From Symbiodinium natans (taxonomy: Eukaryota > Sar > Dinophyceae > Suessiales > Symbiodiniaceae), in contig CAJNDS010002124.1 of the NCBI GenBank assembly GCA_905221605.1, positions 1,285,421 through 1,349,420 on the forward strand: 64,000 nucleotides of DNA. Reading direction: 5' to 3'. This document shows positions 23,654 to 36,732 of the stretch, one piece after another. The stretch's first letter is position 1. Each line of letters begins with the position of its first letter. The position numbers and the translations under genes are program-made. The notes under the pieces were generated by a model, which saw nothing but the letters and a program-made list of their open reading frames with translations, searched no databases and had not been told where the DNA came from.

Positions 23654-23722
23654 GCTGTCATGTGGACATTGGGCGCGCCCAGGGAGTTGCAAGAACAGGG
23701 CCCTCTTTGCAAACCCGTCTAG
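23654..23722 (+). CDS. Candidate terminal exon
   Basis: After CTAAAG the frame reads AVMWTLGAPRELQEQGPLCK then PV and TAG. CCCTAAA/CCCTAAG array on the left. Confidence 0.3.
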   Translation, partial: AVMWTLGAPRELQEQGPLCKPV

Positions 23723-23902
23723 GGCTTAGCTGAGTTTAAGAGTTTAGGGAGAAGCTCAGGCCTTGAGAGTCCAGGGTAGCCCTAAACCCTAAGACCTAAA
23801 CCCAAAACCCTGCACCCTAAACCCTAAACCCTAAACCCTAAACCCTAAACCCTAAACCCTCTACCCTAAACCCTAAACCCTAAACCCTAAACCGCATTTC
23901 AG

Positions 23903-23973
23903 GTACAAGGATGTGAGTTGTAGGGCTGTGCCAAAGCCTCTTGAAGCTGAGCCCATCTGGGGACTTTCCATTG
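23903..23973 (+). CDS. Candidate exon
   Basis: After GCATTTCAG (polypyrimidine-like) the frame reads YKDVSCRAVPKPLEAEPIWG then LSI and ends before GTTTAGG. CCCTAAA left and TTTAGGG right, as in the proven exons. Confidence 0.42.
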
Positions 23974-24053
23974 GTTTAGGTTTTAGGGTTTAGGGTTTAG
24001 GGTTTAGGGTTTAGGGTTTAGGGTTTGGGGTTTAGGGTTTGGGGTTTAGGGTT

Positions 24054-24201
24054 TAGGGTAGTTACATGGTCCCTTCGCATGGGCCAGCAAAAGTGGACCC
24101 CTTATTCACCCCTGTTATACCCTAAGCGAATGAAGGCCCCATGCATCAGAACCCCTTTGCAGGAAGTAAGGGGCCATATTCAGGGCTCTTGAAACTACCC
24201 T
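24054..24201. mobile_element. Family A element, inverted orientation
   Basis: AGGGTAGTTACATGGTCCCT at the left and GGGCTCTTGAAACTACCCT at the right. The internal order is reversed relative to 2397-2541. Confidence 0.75.
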
Positions 24202-24949
24202 GAGAGTTTTGGGCTTGAGTATGGTTGAAAATGCCCAGTCCTTTGGGGCTCAACGTCACTTCCTGTCTGCAAAATCTTGAAAGGCTCCATCTCGCGATCT
24301 GTTGATGCAGGCTGTTGCGCACTAAGCCCTCAACCGTAATTCCACAACCCTAAACTAAGCACTCCACCTTATGGACCTCAAGCCCCCTAATCCTGAACCC
24401 AGGTTTTAGAAGCCCTTCTTGGCTCTCAACAAGTGCAGGTTTAGGGTTTAGGGTGTAGGGGTTTAGGGATTTAGGAGTTTAGGGGTTTAGGGGTTTAGCG
24501 GTTTAGGGGTTTAGGGGTTTGGGGGTTTGGGGGATTTGGGGTTTAGGAGCTTAGGGGTTTGCGGGTTTAGGGGTGTAGGGTACTTCGACCCTAAACCCTA
24601 AACCCTACAAGCCCCTGAACCCCGAAGCCTGAACCTTTGAGCGCAGCACCTGCCCGCAAAGCGCACGAGCGCGAGCCAAGATCCCAGGGGCATGCTTCTT
24701 TTCGTCGAGTTAGGGTTAAGGACCTTGCCCATGGGCCGAAGCTTTCAAATCCATGAAATTGGCAAACAATTGTGCTTCAAAGTGGGGGCGATGGCTGTAC
24801 TAAGCTGGAGGTTCTACCTCTTGTTGGCCCTAAGTTCACTGTATAAGCCTTAAGATCCCTGGAAGGTGCGAGGTTTGTGGGTTTTAGGGCTTCGGGTTGG
24901 TATCACTTTATCGGATTGAGGGGGGCAAGCGAGCATGATTGTTGTTGTT

Positions 24950-25068
24950 TGGGATGTTCCCTCTTATACTAACAGTCCTTAAAAACAGTCCTTAATGATA
25001 GGGTCGAAAATGATTAGGGGGTACTAGAATCCCTAGAAAGGACTGCTAGTTTGGGGGGGAACATCCGA
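24950..25068. mobile_element. Family B element with duplicated inner arm
   Basis: GGGATGTTCCCTCTTATACT at the left and GGGGGGGAACATCC at the right. The inner segment AACAGTCCTTA occurs twice in tandem. Confidence 0.82.
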
Positions 25069-25760
25069 AGTTGTTATTGCTGTTGTTTGAGAAACCTACG
25101 CTTACTTTAACTGAGGGTCTGTTCAGAATCAGCAGACCAAACCCTAAACCCCAAACTTTAAACCCAAAACCCTTCATCCCGATCCCACAGCCCTAAGCCC
25201 CAATCCGTACCCACAAAGGGGCGCAAGCGGGGGGGTAGGCTACACGATTCGAACGATTTGGGGCACTCGCCTGCGTGCTTTCAGCACTAGCACCCCAATT
25301 CAATGAGAGACCCTGAACCATAGTTGAAGCATGGGTCCATGAAGCTTACCTTGAAAGCCAGTATCCCTAAACCCTAAACCCTAAACCCTAAACCCTAAAC
25401 CCTAAACCCTAAACCCTAAATGTAGACGATCATTGTGGGCTGCAGTTAATATTTTGGGGCCGTAGTAGCCCTCTGAATATGGGTAACTAGGTGTTTAAGG
25501 TCGGGTTTTGGGGCACAGGTTGCCCTAAAGCCTAAACTCTAAAGCCTAAACCCTCAAACCCTAAACCCTAAACCCTAAACCCAAAACCCTAAACCCTAAA
25601 CCCTAAACCCTAAACCCTAAACCCTAAACCCTAAACCGAACTGCTCCGGAATCACGGGAGGTATGACTTCCAGTCATGGCCATCCTACCCACTTTAATCA
25701 GCCTGCCTGCCGGATGATTCAATGGCTCTGAGTCTGAGGTTCATGGTTCTTAGTAGTAGA

Positions 25761-25850
25761 GTAGGCAACCTTTAACCTTTTTTGGGTATTCTAATCCCTA
25801 TAAAACCCTAAAGGTTAACCTTTGATTCCCCCAGGTTACTGGACAACTAA
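25761..25850. mobile_element. Family I element
   Basis: GGCAACCTTTAACCTTTTTT at the left, AAAGGTTAACCTTTG at the right. Same plan at 53905-53990 and in GH16 intron 7. Confidence 0.7.
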
Positions 25851-25981
25851 GGGTTTAAGGCTTAGGGTTTAGGGTTTAAGGCTTACGGCTTGGGTTCTAG
25901 GGTTTCTAAGGTTTAGGGATTTCGGTTTTAGGGTTTGGGGTCTAGGGGTCTAGGAAATCTGTTTCGGCCCATACTACTACT

Positions 25982-26086
25982 TGGTAGCGCAGTGGTACCC
26001 TTTTGCCTTCTTTTATTGGTTCAAGGTCAAGACACATATCCTCGAAACAAAGGTACCCTTATTGTAACTTATTGTTCCTGGGCACC
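25982..26086. mobile_element. Family E element
   Basis: GGTAGCGCAGTGGTACCCTT at the left, GTACCCTTATTGTAAC near the right. Internal TTGGTTCAAGGTCAAG. Flanked by telomere-type arrays. Confidence 0.7.
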
Positions 26087-27802
26087 CTAAACCCTAAGCC
26101 CTAAACCCTAAACCCTAAACCCTAAACCCTAAGCCCTAAACCCTAAACCCTAAGAACACGGAGCCTCTTCTTTTTGCAAGATAGGGAACCTATTAATTCC
26201 CTAACCTAGAACCGCCCCCCCATGAGGCCTTCCCGGTTGCGGTTTAGGGAGGGTTTAGGGTTTAGGGTTTAGGGTTTAGGGTTTAAGGTTTGGGGTTTAG
26301 GGTGTCGAGTTTAGGGTTTATCTGGCCAGAAAAAGAACCCTGCATGAACGATCCAAAAGCCCTGCCAACACTCCCCCCTGTAGGGCGCAGAGTAGGCCCT
26401 TATTCCCATCCTGGATTGCCCGAAACCCTAAACCCTAAACCCTTTAGGTTTCGTTTCACCGTTGTTTATCGGCTTTGGTTTGATGGGGACCCAAATGCCA
26501 CAGAAGGCTTTGGGCATGTAGAGCCTGAGCCATAAACCCCAAACCCTAACCCTCAAACCTAAACCCTAAACCCCAAAACCTAAACCCCAAACCCCAAGCC
26601 CTAAGCCCTAAACCCTAAACCCTAAACCCTAAACCCTAAACCCTAAACCGGGTAGGCTTCGCCAGGTGTACGTAGGCCTCTGCCCTGATAGCTGAGCTCT
26701 CCTCCCGGCTCCTCCGGAGGGTGGTTGCCAACCCCAATTCCTGCGCCCTACAGGTTACGGGCTTAAGGGAACCCTAAACCCTAAGCCCTAAGCCCTAAGC
26801 CCTAAGCCCTAAGCCCTAAACCCTAAACCCGAAACCCGAGACCCTAACCCTAAACCTTAAACCCTAAACCCTTGTAGGAACTTTGTGTGAGCCTTCAACC
26901 CAAGATTTGCCCTCTAAACCACAGGGTTGTCTCAGGTTTTAGGTGTTCTAGGACCCAGAGTGCACCCTTGTTCCCTTTTTTAGGGTTTAGGGTTTAGGGT
27001 TTGGGGTTTAGGGTTTAGGGTTTGGGGTTTGGGGTTTAGGGTTAGGGTCCCGTATGAAGCCCCTTCAAAGCAAAAAGGGTATAATGGGGTACTGTTGGGT
27101 CGAGTTACGTTGGATCTTGAATCATCCCGGCATTATTCTATCCATCTTGACGATGTACGGACGATCCCAAGCAGCTGGAGCTCGATGCAAGAGAGGCTTT
27201 TGCGTTTCTGGGCGCTGGGATTTTAGGGTTTAGGGTGTAGGGTTTAGGGTTTAGGGTTTAGGGTTTAGGGTTGCGAGTGATTCCACAACAAAAGCCCGAA
27301 GTTACCCCAAGACCTGAACCCTAAACCCGTAGCCGTTGTTTGGGGCGTTAGGTGCCGGAGGGATATTTGAAGCAGCCACTTCAATTCAAGGAAGGACCCT
27401 AAACCCTAAACCCTCAACCCAGTTTTGGGTCGCATTCATGAGGTTTCAGAGCTTGAGAGGCTTTAGTCCTGTGCTCTTAGAGGGAGCTGAAACCCTGAAC
27501 AGGATTTAGGGTTCAGGGTTTATGGCGTTGAGGACCCTAAACCCTAAACCCTAAACCCTAAGCCCTAAACCTTAAACCCTACAACCCTGGGACCCTGAGC
27601 GAAGCCCTGCACTTAGAAGACGACCTTCAATCCTAAGCCCAGAAGCCCCTTAAACCCTAAACTCTGAAACCTGCACCCTACACCCGGAATCCCCTCAAAC
27701 CCTGAACCCATATGAGACCTAAACCCTCAACCCTAAACCCCAAACCCTAAACCCTAAACCCTAAACCCTAAACCCTAAACTCTAACCCTTCAACCTTACG
27801 AG

Positions 27803-29123
27803 GAATCCCAGCACCTGCGGGTGATTCCCGCGATTGAACCGCCGAGCTCCGTTTGGGAAGACATCCCAGCATCTCCTCCCGAAGGAGGAGGTCACCCCAG
27901 AGCTTCAGCGGCGTCCCGAAACCCAGGGTTTAGGGTTTAGGGTTTAGGGTTTAGGGCTTAGGGCTTAGGGTTTAGGGTCAGGCCTGGCTCAACCCTGTCT
28001 TGGAAAAGCTGGCTCTAGGCCCAGACACTCTTGTCTTTTGGAACGTTAAAACTGAAAACCGTAAAGCCATAAACCCGACACCCGTTTAGATCTTCAAAGC
28101 CCCAGTGACTTCCGGAAAGCCTTAAACCTCATCCCCGGCCCAAAGCACTATGCCCTAAACCCGTAGCCCGAAACCTTAAACTGACCTGAAACCCTTAACC
28201 CTGAACCCTAAACCCTAAACCCTGAACCCTGAACCCTAAGACCCCAAACCTTGCTATGATTTCCGCGGCCCGCCGCTGAGCTCAAGGGAAGTGGCCTCCG
28301 CAGGCTCGCAATGATGTCCATGGCCACGGAACGAGAATCCGCTGTGAAGAGCCTTTCAAAGGCTTAGGGTTTAGGGTTTAGGGTTTAGGGTTAATATGGG
28401 TTAATTAAGGGTTGAGGGTTTAGGGGCCCGAAACCCTAAACCCTACACCCTAGACCTTACGATGATTCCGCATCCCTAAACCCTGAACCCTCAACCCGAA
28501 ATCGTAAACCCTAAGCCCGAAACCCTAAACCCTAAACCCCTAGCCAGCCGAGGCTTGCTGTTTGGAGGTTAGGACGGCCCTTTCACCGAACTAAGCCTAA
28601 ACCCGTTTAGGGCGTTAGGGTTCATCGACTCCCGACCCACAATCAAGGGATGAAGACTCGTACCCCTAAGGTTGTACCCCTAACGGTTCCCCTTAATATA
28701 CTGCTAATCTGGCCCTTATATTCCCTTAGGGATCCTTAAAAGGGACCCCAAAACCCAAGGGTACAACCTTAAGGGTCCAAGGTTGAACCCCTAGACACAA
28801 GCCGGTTTAGGGTTTAGGGTTTAGTGTTTAGGGCTTAGGGTTGAGGGTTTAGGCGTCAACCAAGACGGGCAAGTTGTTGTGTCCCACGTAGGTTGCTCAG
28901 GAGCACAGACATATAGCTCATCAAGGGACGAAAACGGACCCTTATACGGTACCTAAGGGGTTATGTAGGGGCTACGTACCTGTGTAAGGACAAGATGTGG
29001 TCAGGCGTACATAGGGGGAATGAGATAAAGGGCAATCATGGGTCCGTTCTAGGGGTCCCTGCCTATATACCTTAAGCCTAGCTTATTTTCTCCACGGTTT
29101 CAAGGCCTACGCCTTACAAACCC

Positions 29124-29156
<33 letters not shown>

Positions 29157-30708
29157 AAAAAAAAAACTAGACCCTAAAACCCGAAACCCGAAAGCCCTTG
29201 AGACTGTAGAGCTTTGAGATTAGATGGGCTTCTCATGACCTCCCTACACCCAGCCCTTAGACCCTAAACCCAATGCCCGACGGCCCATGGCCGTTCGTGG
29301 TTTAGGGCCATAGGCTTAGAGTGATTTGAGCGTGAGACTTAAGGGTGTGGAGTTTTTTTGGGCGGGCACTTTTTGGCCTGAGGGTTTCAGGGTTTAGGGC
29401 TTGAGGGCTTGAAGGGCTTCATATTCCTAACATGTCGGGGTTAGGGTTCAAGCTCTCAGGCTTTCAGGGTTCTAGGGTTCTAGGGGTCACAGTTTCAGAG
29501 CTCTCGGCTTTTCATGGTTTTAGCGTTTGGGGATTTTCGGGTTCGAGGGGGTTCAGGGTTTTTGGAAAATAGGTGCCGTTTTTGGAGGTTCCTCTGATCA
29601 GGATTATAGTGTTTTGGGGTACATTAGGGCACCCTGTGTTGGAGTCATATTGGTAGCAAGCCTCTGTACTCCTTAAAATGGGGTTGTGCCTTAGTCATTG
29701 AGCATTCTGTTCCAAGTCTTAAGGCTCATAAAATGCCATGGTAAAAAGTACTCCGAGTACTTCCAAGGTACTTCCTAACTTCCGCAAGTCTTTTCTCAGG
29801 AATGCCTCACCCTAGACTAAACCCTAAACCCTAAACCCTAAACCCTAAACCCTGAACCCTAAACCCTAAACACAGCATTGATCCATGTAGGATCCCATCA
29901 ACGTTGATCCATACAGGATACAGAGTTTCGTGACGAGGCGCGGAGATCGCGCGAGCTTGTGCATGTTCCTAGAGCAACTGCCTTTTCCTTACGGACAGCG
30001 GCCCTGTCTAGCTTTGCAGAGAAGATAGGGTTTTGGCTTGAGTGTTAAGACCTAACCCAAGGGCCCAAGACCCCAAATAATCAGGACTTTGTAAAAGCCT
30101 TAAATGGGTGGGTCTGGGGCCCTTGGGGTGATTCAAGTTCGTGGCCAATCAGATTCATCCAATGCCCTCTACCCCAGCCAAAATCTTGAGTTCTCAACCT
30201 AAACCCTGAACCCTTCCCTGCTAGCAAGATATTACACACCCCTAAACCCTAAACCCTAAACCCTAAACCCTAAACCCTAAACCCTGCATCCCGAGATCCC
30301 TCACACAGGAGCCTTTCAAAAGCTAGAACCCCTTTGCATCCCTTCAAAGCGAGACAGCCCACCCTTCTTACCTATAGGCTACAGGCTTTAGTAAATTTAG
30401 GGCATAGGGTTTAGGGTTTAGGGTTTAGGGCCGCAAAGCCTTACAGCCCGAACCCCACAAATCCTAAGGCCCCCAAAGCACCTAAGCCGCCCATGCCCCT
30501 AAAGCCCCTGAACACTAAACCTGCCAAAGCCCCTAAACCCTAAACCCCCCCAAAGCCCCCAAACCCTAAACCTTTATATCCCTAGGACCCTGGCAACCAG
30601 GAACTGCTTTTCGGTTCAAGGACGTCAGCCTGTCGGATTGGGGCCACTGAGTGTTGCTCGCAACTCTGTCCAGATACATTGCAGCCCGATCTGTGGGGTT
30701 TCAGCTAG
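27803..30708 (+). CDS. Unrecognised gene, 3' part (four phase-compatible exons, ends in stop)
   Basis: Candidate exons 27803-27901, 28287-28361, 29917-30018 and 30601-30708 (TAG). They begin after ACGAG, CTCAAG, ATACAG and AACCAG, and end before GC, GC and GA donors, all in phase 0. The frame reads ESQHLRVIPAIEPPSSVWED in the first, ATERESAVKSLSK in the second, DTEFRDEARRSRELVHVPRA in the third, and a Cys-rich tail (CRIGATECCSQLCPD) in the fourth. The product is probably soluble and charged; no family is recognised. Each exon is flanked by telomere-type arrays, as the proven exons are. It lies inside the putative giant dynein intron. Moderate confidence that the exons are coding, lower that all four form one gene. 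Confidence 0.45.
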
Positions 30709-33347
30709 GGTCTACGACTTAAGCCATTGGGTAGAGTTCTCTGAATGATGGGTCCTAATTCAGAGAGCTTCCCGAATACCTAGGGGCAGAAGGGAGGACT
30801 GTTTGGGGGAGCATCTCTTCGAGATCAGGGCTGGCATTGGGCAGGGTACTCTGGTCAACCGGCCGAAAAGGGCTGCTGTTGACGCTCTGAGGACAGACTT
30901 TCCGCAGTCTCCGACTTGCGGAGTGTAGGGTTGCCAGCGCGAGGGCCTTTGGGGGGTTCGGCCCTTCAGGGTATTTGTCAAGAGGATACTAAAGGAGCTC
31001 TAGGCTATTCCTAAACCCTGAACCCAAACCCTAAACCCCCTCCATCCAGAACTCCGAGCCAGAGACCCTAAACCCTAAACCCCCAAAGGATGTGTTCCAG
31101 ATTGCATTGCAAGGACAAGATGAGTCTTAAATAAAAAAAAACCCCAAACACTGAACCGCCCTGAACCTTCAACCCTAAACCCCCCCAAACCGCAAAATGT
31201 AGCAGGGCCTCATAGGTCCGAAACGCTTAACAGCCATTGCTTCCGTTTTGTTGCGTTATGCTTGTAGGGATCCCTGTGGTTTTTGTTTGAGTTAGGGTTT
31301 AGGGTTTAGGGTTTAGGGTTTAGGGTTTAGGGTTTAGGGTTTAGGGTTTTAGGGTTTAGGGTTTGAGGGTTTAGGGTTTAGGGTTTAGGGTTTAAGGTTT
31401 AGAGGTAGGGTTTTGGGTTTTGGATTTCGGGTTTGGTTTGAGGTTTGGGGTTGAGGGTTGGGGGTCGAGGGTCGAGGGTTTTGGGATTCAAGATTCAGGT
31501 TTCAGGCCCTAGAGCTTACGGCTTCGGGCTTAGGGTTTAAGGTTTAGGGTTTAGGGTGTTTTGGGGACTTTTGACAGAGGCTTCAGGACTCGGTTGTAGG
31601 GTTCAGTGTTCAGGCGCTAGGGCTTAGGGTTTAGGGCTTAGGGTTTAGGGTTTAGGATTTAGGGTTTAGGGTTTGGCGACTCATTCGCGATAGCTTCAAA
31701 GCAGTTCGCTTGCCGGACCCCTACTCGTCGGTTTCGGCCCGTTGTCTTCGTGTACGCACGGTACACAGCAACGGACCCTGACCAAGAGGTTGTTATGATC
31801 TGGGAGTGTGGTCTGGGATGGGCAGACCCCTGAGCCTGAGCCCCTAAACCCTAACCCCTAGACCCTAAACCCGCTAAACCGGCTAAACCCGCTAAACCCC
31901 AAAATCCAAACCCCAAACCCCAAACCCCAAACCCCAAACCCTAAACCCTAAACCCTAGACCCTAAACCCTAAACCCTAAACCCTAAACCCTAGACCCTAA
32001 ACCCTACACCCTAAACCCTAAACCCTAAACCCTAAACCCTAAACCCTAAGCCAAGCAATAAGTTGTGGTAAAAAGTCTTGGACTGACCAGAATACCCATC
32101 CGCACGAAATCCAATGTTTCGCTGATCCCCAGGATGGTAGAAGGGGGTGGTTGGGGGAGGGAATGGGGTTTAGGGTTTAGGGTTTAGGGTTTAGGGTTTA
32201 GGGTTTAGGGTTTAGTGTTTAGGGTTTAGGCGACCAGCTACCCACTTCTAGGCGTCAGGGGAGAGTTATGAAGTTTAGGGTTCGTCTGTTTGGGGGGGCT
32301 ACGGAGCTGTATCATGTCTGTGCTCACCTCCCACAGACCACTGCCCAGGCATCAACTTTGTAACTTATCTGGTGCAAGGTGGGTCGACCTTCCTGGAAAA
32401 GTAGGGCTGATGCTTCTTCTTGCCGGTTCAGGGTTTAGGGTTTAGGGTTCAGGGTTTAGGGTTTAGGGGTTAGAGGTTAGGGGTTAGGGGTAGGGTGTGG
32501 CACTATGCTAAATAAGACCACACACTTTTCGCTCAAAGGTGGTCCCACCTTGTGGGTATGCGTGCGCTTCGTTCCCAGGTCGTTCTTTGCGAAAAAGCGA
32601 ATGTCCCGCGACCGGCCAATCGATCACTCTCTACTCTACCTATATCCTAGACCCTAAACCTTTGTCATAGTGGGGTAACATCTTTCCTAATTTGGAAAAA
32701 CTACCGACATGCTTTAGGGTTCCCCAAGCCCTAAACCCCTAAACCCTAAACCCTAAACCCTAAACCCTAAACCCTAAACCTAAACCCTACAGTCTGCCTG
32801 TCAAGAGTGCTTGTGGGCTCAGACGTTATCAGGGTTTCCGTGGTTAGGGTTTAAGGTTTCTGCTTTCGGGTTGCAGTGTACCGCAGCCCTCCACATCATG
32901 TGTTTCTTCTTCGCCTTTAGACGGCTACAAGGGTTCAGTGTTTCAAGGGGTCATATGCTTTCTGTTGCTATGCTCAGGCGCGCCAGTGTGTAGAGAGAGA
33001 CGCTTGCCGAAGCATACCTGCCAGACGTCGTAGCCTCTTCTCACGCCCGCAATTCTCCGAGAAGCCTGGTGGAGCGAGCCCATGTTGCAGGGATGATTTG
33101 GGGTTTAGGGTTTAGGGTTTAGGGTTTAGGGTTTAGGGTTCCAAGCTGCTGAGTACCTTTACCCTTCCCACACCCTATTACAAACCCTAAATCCTAACAC
33201 CTGAACCCCCTAAACCCTAAACCCTACACCCTAAAACCCGAAGCCCTGAAACCCACGCCCAAAGTTGTGCGGGTCCCGGTCGGGTCGAGGTCATGAGATC
33301 CTCTACCACCTCCATGGTTAAGGTTTAGGGTGTTGGCCGTAAACCCT

Positions 33348-33605
33348 AACCCTAAAACCTTCAACCCTAAACCCTAACCCTAAACCCTAAACCCTAAACC
33401 CTAAACCCTAAACCCTAAACCCTAAACCCTAAACCCTAAACCCTAAACCCTAAACCCTAAACCCTAAACCCTAAACCCTAAAACATAAACCCTAAACCCT
33501 AAACCCTAAACCCTAAACCCTAAACCCTAAACCCTAAACCCTAAACCCTAAACCCTAAACCCTAAACCCTAAACCCTAAACCCTAAACCCTAAACCCAAA
33601 CCCTA
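33348..33605. repeat. Longest CCCTAAA array of the window
   Basis: About 36 units, with a few single-unit errors (33357-33390 and AAAACATAAACC near 33480). Confidence 0.95.
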
Positions 33606-34550
33606 GGGTTTGGGGTGTACTGCCATCTTTCTGCTTCAGACGTCACACGGGATCCCAAAAACCGGAAGCTCCAGGGAACTGACTGTCTCCCCATCGGTAG
33701 CAGGGTTTAGGGTTTACTAAACTTTAGGGTTTGGGGTTTAGGGTTTAGGGTTTGGGGTTTAGGGTTTAGGGTTTATAGGGGTTAGGGGGCTAGAACTCCT
33801 CATGCCCCAAACCCTAAACTACACCCTGAACCTTAGAATCAAATAACAATATATAAAAACAACAAACAAAAAACAGACGGAAAGAATAAACAAAGAAGAA
33901 GAAAACACAACAAAAACAACGTGACAAGGGCTGAGCGCCAGGGCGCAAGCGCCGGGGGCTTCAGCCAAGCCCGACCTCAACGTCGTGGCAAGGGCGGAAG
34001 ATTTTTTGCTGCATGGGGGCCCAGGAACTCCTCCGCCATTTACCCACAAATGGCATTCCGGGGGTTTAGGGTTTAAGGTTGAGGGTTTAGGGTTTAGGCC
34101 TTAGTATAGGCCTTAGGCCTGAGGCCTTAGGCCTTAGGGTGTTGGGGTTTAGGATTCAGTGGGTTTTGCCCTGAGCTGCCAAAAAAAACCAAGCAGCCAG
34201 ACGCGACCCTCACATAGGGTGCCCATCACAGAACCCCCGAATTGGAGCAAAAAAGGTTTGGGCTTCAGGCCCCGAACCCCATAATCTCTGAACCCAAAGC
34301 CTTCACAGGTTCAGATTGCGCCGGTTGGTTTGGGAACTCGTTGGGTGCAGTTCATGGGGTTTTGCAGGGCTTTTGGGTGATAACTCTTTAGGGTTGAAAG
34401 GTTGAGAGCACTTCCCCAAGCCCCTAAACCCTAAACCCCAAAGCCTAAACCCTAAACCCTAAACCCTAAACCCTAAACCCTAAACCCTAAACCCTAAACC
34501 CTAAACCCTAAACCCTAAACCCTAAACCCTAAACCCTAAACCTACACAAG

Positions 34551-34626
34551 TGCCTGGAGTCCTGGGCCACACTGCGCTGGTACGTGACGACGCAAGAGCG
34601 CAGGCGAAGTCAGGAGCCTTTTGAAG
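34551..34626 (+). CDS. Candidate exon
   Basis: After CACAAG the frame reads CLESWATLRWYVTTQERRRS then QEPFE and ends before GTTTAGGG. Long CCCTAAA array left, TTTAGGG array right. Unrecognised. Confidence 0.42.
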
Positions 34627-35629
34627 GTTTAGGGTTTAGGGTTTAGGGTTTGGGGTTTAGGGTTTAGGGTTTAGGGTTTAGGGTATGGCAGGGTGTTTGC
34701 CCGCCACAAACTCCTTGACAATCGGAACCAACATCGAGGTTAGGGTTTAGGGTTTAGGATTTAGGGTTTGCGGTTTGGGGTTTGGGGTTTAGGGTTTATG
34801 GGTTTAGGGTTTAGGGTTTAGGGTTTAGGGTTTAGGGTTTAGGGTTTAGGGTTTAGGGTTTAGGGTTTAGGGTTTAGTGTCATTACAAGGCTCGTGAGCA
34901 CGGGTACCCTACATGCGTCCCGAGCTCGCTGGGAGCATTGGCATCGACAGCTGCTCCTTTGATGGATCACCGCTCAGGCGCTACTTACTTTGAAAATGCA
35001 ACGAAGCGTCTGACCCTAGGCCCTACAACCTAAAACATAAGCCTTAAAGCCCTGAACCCGAAACAAACAAACCTAAACAACCCTAAGCCCTAGAACCCGA
35101 AAACCTTAACCCCCAAAATCCCTCAATCTTACACCCTAAACTGTAAAACCCTAAACACTACAGCGTCACATGGCAGGGGTGTAGGGCTCAGGGCTTAGGG
35201 TTTAAGGTTGAGGGTTTAGGGCATAGTTTTAGGGTCAGAGATCAGGTCTCAGCACCTCAAGTCCATGCAGTGCAAGACATTTTGCTTCGCAGAATACGGT
35301 TGGCCTTGGGTACCCTCATTGTAAGATCGTTGCTGGGCTACCAATTTAGGGTTTAGGGTTTAGGGTTTAGGGTCCGAAGTCCTAAACCCTCAACACCCTA
35401 TTGGATTCAGTTGCCCTGCGGTGGTCCTTGTGAGCACGCGCGTTGGCTTGCAACTCATGCCGGTATGGTATATGCCAGTTGCATGAGCACACCGATACCA
35501 TGCGAGCGCGCGAGCGGTGCTCCAAGAAAAGTCAAGCCCTAAGCCCTTGAACCCTAAACCCTATACTCTAATACTCTGATTAAGCCCTATACCCTACACC
35601 CCTACCCATACCCTGTACCCCATGTCTTC

Positions 35630-35717
35630 GCATGTTGCCCGTTATACTAACAGTCCTGAATGTATCCCTAGTAAAATCCTTATTCAGGACTGTTACTATA
35701 AGGGGGAACATCCCAAC
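35630..35717. mobile_element. Family B element
   Basis: ATACTAACAGTCCTGAAT at the left arm and ATTCAGGACTGTTACTATAA then GGGGGAACATCCC at the right. Left terminus diverged. Confidence 0.75.
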
Positions 35718-36645
35718 CTCTACCCTATGTCCCCTATACCCCTATGTAGCCCTGGAGCCTCATGTCCCCCTACCTTACAAACGACTCGAACCTCTCGAAC
35801 TCTCGGGTCAATCAGGAGCCGAGTCACCCCCGAAAGCTCTAGTTGTAGGGTTTAGGGTTTAGGGTTTAGGATTTAGGATTTAGGGTCTAGGGTCTAGGGT
35901 TTAGGGTTTAGGGTTTACTTTTTTTGGGGGTGGGGGGGTGGGGGGGCTGGGCTTGCGTTGTCTGTTAGGCTTTGGAGTCTTTGACTTTTTAGGGTTTAAG
36001 GGTTTAGGGATTTAGGGCTAAGGGTGTCTATGAAAGTGGCGCGGGTGACTACGGGTGTGCCAATTTCTTCACCAACCCACCGCAGTGCTACCCGCATGCG
36101 CTTGCTTGCGTTTTCTGTCCCATGCCACAACGATCGACGGAGGGTGGGTGGGCGGGGGGGGGGGTTGGGGTCTGAGTCTCTTCATGACAACCCGTGACCC
36201 TGAACCCGAAACCCCGAACCCTAAATCCTAAACCCTGAACCCTGAACCCAAACCCCAAACCCTGAATCCTGAACCCTGAACCCTAACCCCGAACCCCAAG
36301 CTCTCAACGCCCTTGAAAGCGATCTGCAGATGCCACGGCGGTTTTCCTTTCTTCCCGGGGACCGTCTAGTCCAACCCGCAACTCCAGAGCCCTAAACTGG
36401 GCTAGGGTTTAGGGTTTAGGGTTTAGGGTTTAGGGTTTAGGGTTTAGGGTTTAGGGTTTAGGGTTTGGGGTTTGGGGTTTAGGGTGTAGGGCTTAGGGCT
36501 TAGGGTTTAGGATGTATTTGCTTAGGGTTTACAACCCTCAACCCCAAGCAACCCTTAGCCCCCAAAGCCCCGGAAGCCCGCCCAAGTTGCCCTAAACCCT
36601 AAACCCTAAACCCTAAACCCTAAACCCTAAACCCTAAACCCCAAG

Positions 36646-36732
36646 GTTCGTCCTCACACCTGGCATGGATCCTACATCGCAGCTTAGGGCCCTGGCCGTC
36701 GCGCGTGGATTGCAACTTCTCTCAGCATCCGG
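36646..36732 (+). CDS. Dynein exon: FVLTPGMDP
   Basis: Starts after CCCCAAG, enters in phase 2, and reads [20 protein letters not shown], matching the dynein 'FVLSPGxDPxxxLxxLA' block in AAA6. It ends before GTGTAGGG (GT donor), directly at a TTTAGGG array. It joins in phase to the exon at 37039. Confidence 0.88.

Larger units (their letters stand above)
1308..27802. other. Repeat-rich stretch with only isolated candidate exons
   Basis: Apart from the candidate exons and elements listed separately, it holds interstitial telomere-type arrays in both orientations, degenerate T/G- or C/A-rich sequence derived from them, and homopolymers. No further frame on either strand was convincing. Many small frames here are translations of the repeat (GFRV, LNPKP, ALNPK words). 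Confidence 0.7.
30709..36645. other. Repeat-rich stretch, no confident gene
   Basis: Contains TTTAGGG arrays (31295-31400, 34797-34880), the longest CCCTAAA array, and one candidate exon (34551). A 76-codon minus-strand frame at 33819-34049 contains a hydrophobic stretch but lies over A-rich sequence and is not supported. Confidence 0.65.

Noticed and set aside
31674..31833. 53-codon + strand frame (RPVVFVYARYTATDPDQEVV)
   Set aside because: Looks protein-like, but sits in the intron-interior arrangement and lacks clear splice borders. I could not link it to dynein or another gene.
34935..34976. Possible linking exon between 1239 and 36646 (DSCSFDGSPL)
   Set aside because: The wording resembles the expected dynein stretch, but the acceptor phase does not fit without adding extra residues.
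35622..35862. Two overlapping + strand frames of 76-77 codons
   Set aside because: Most of their length is a family B element and CCCTAAA-derived sequence.
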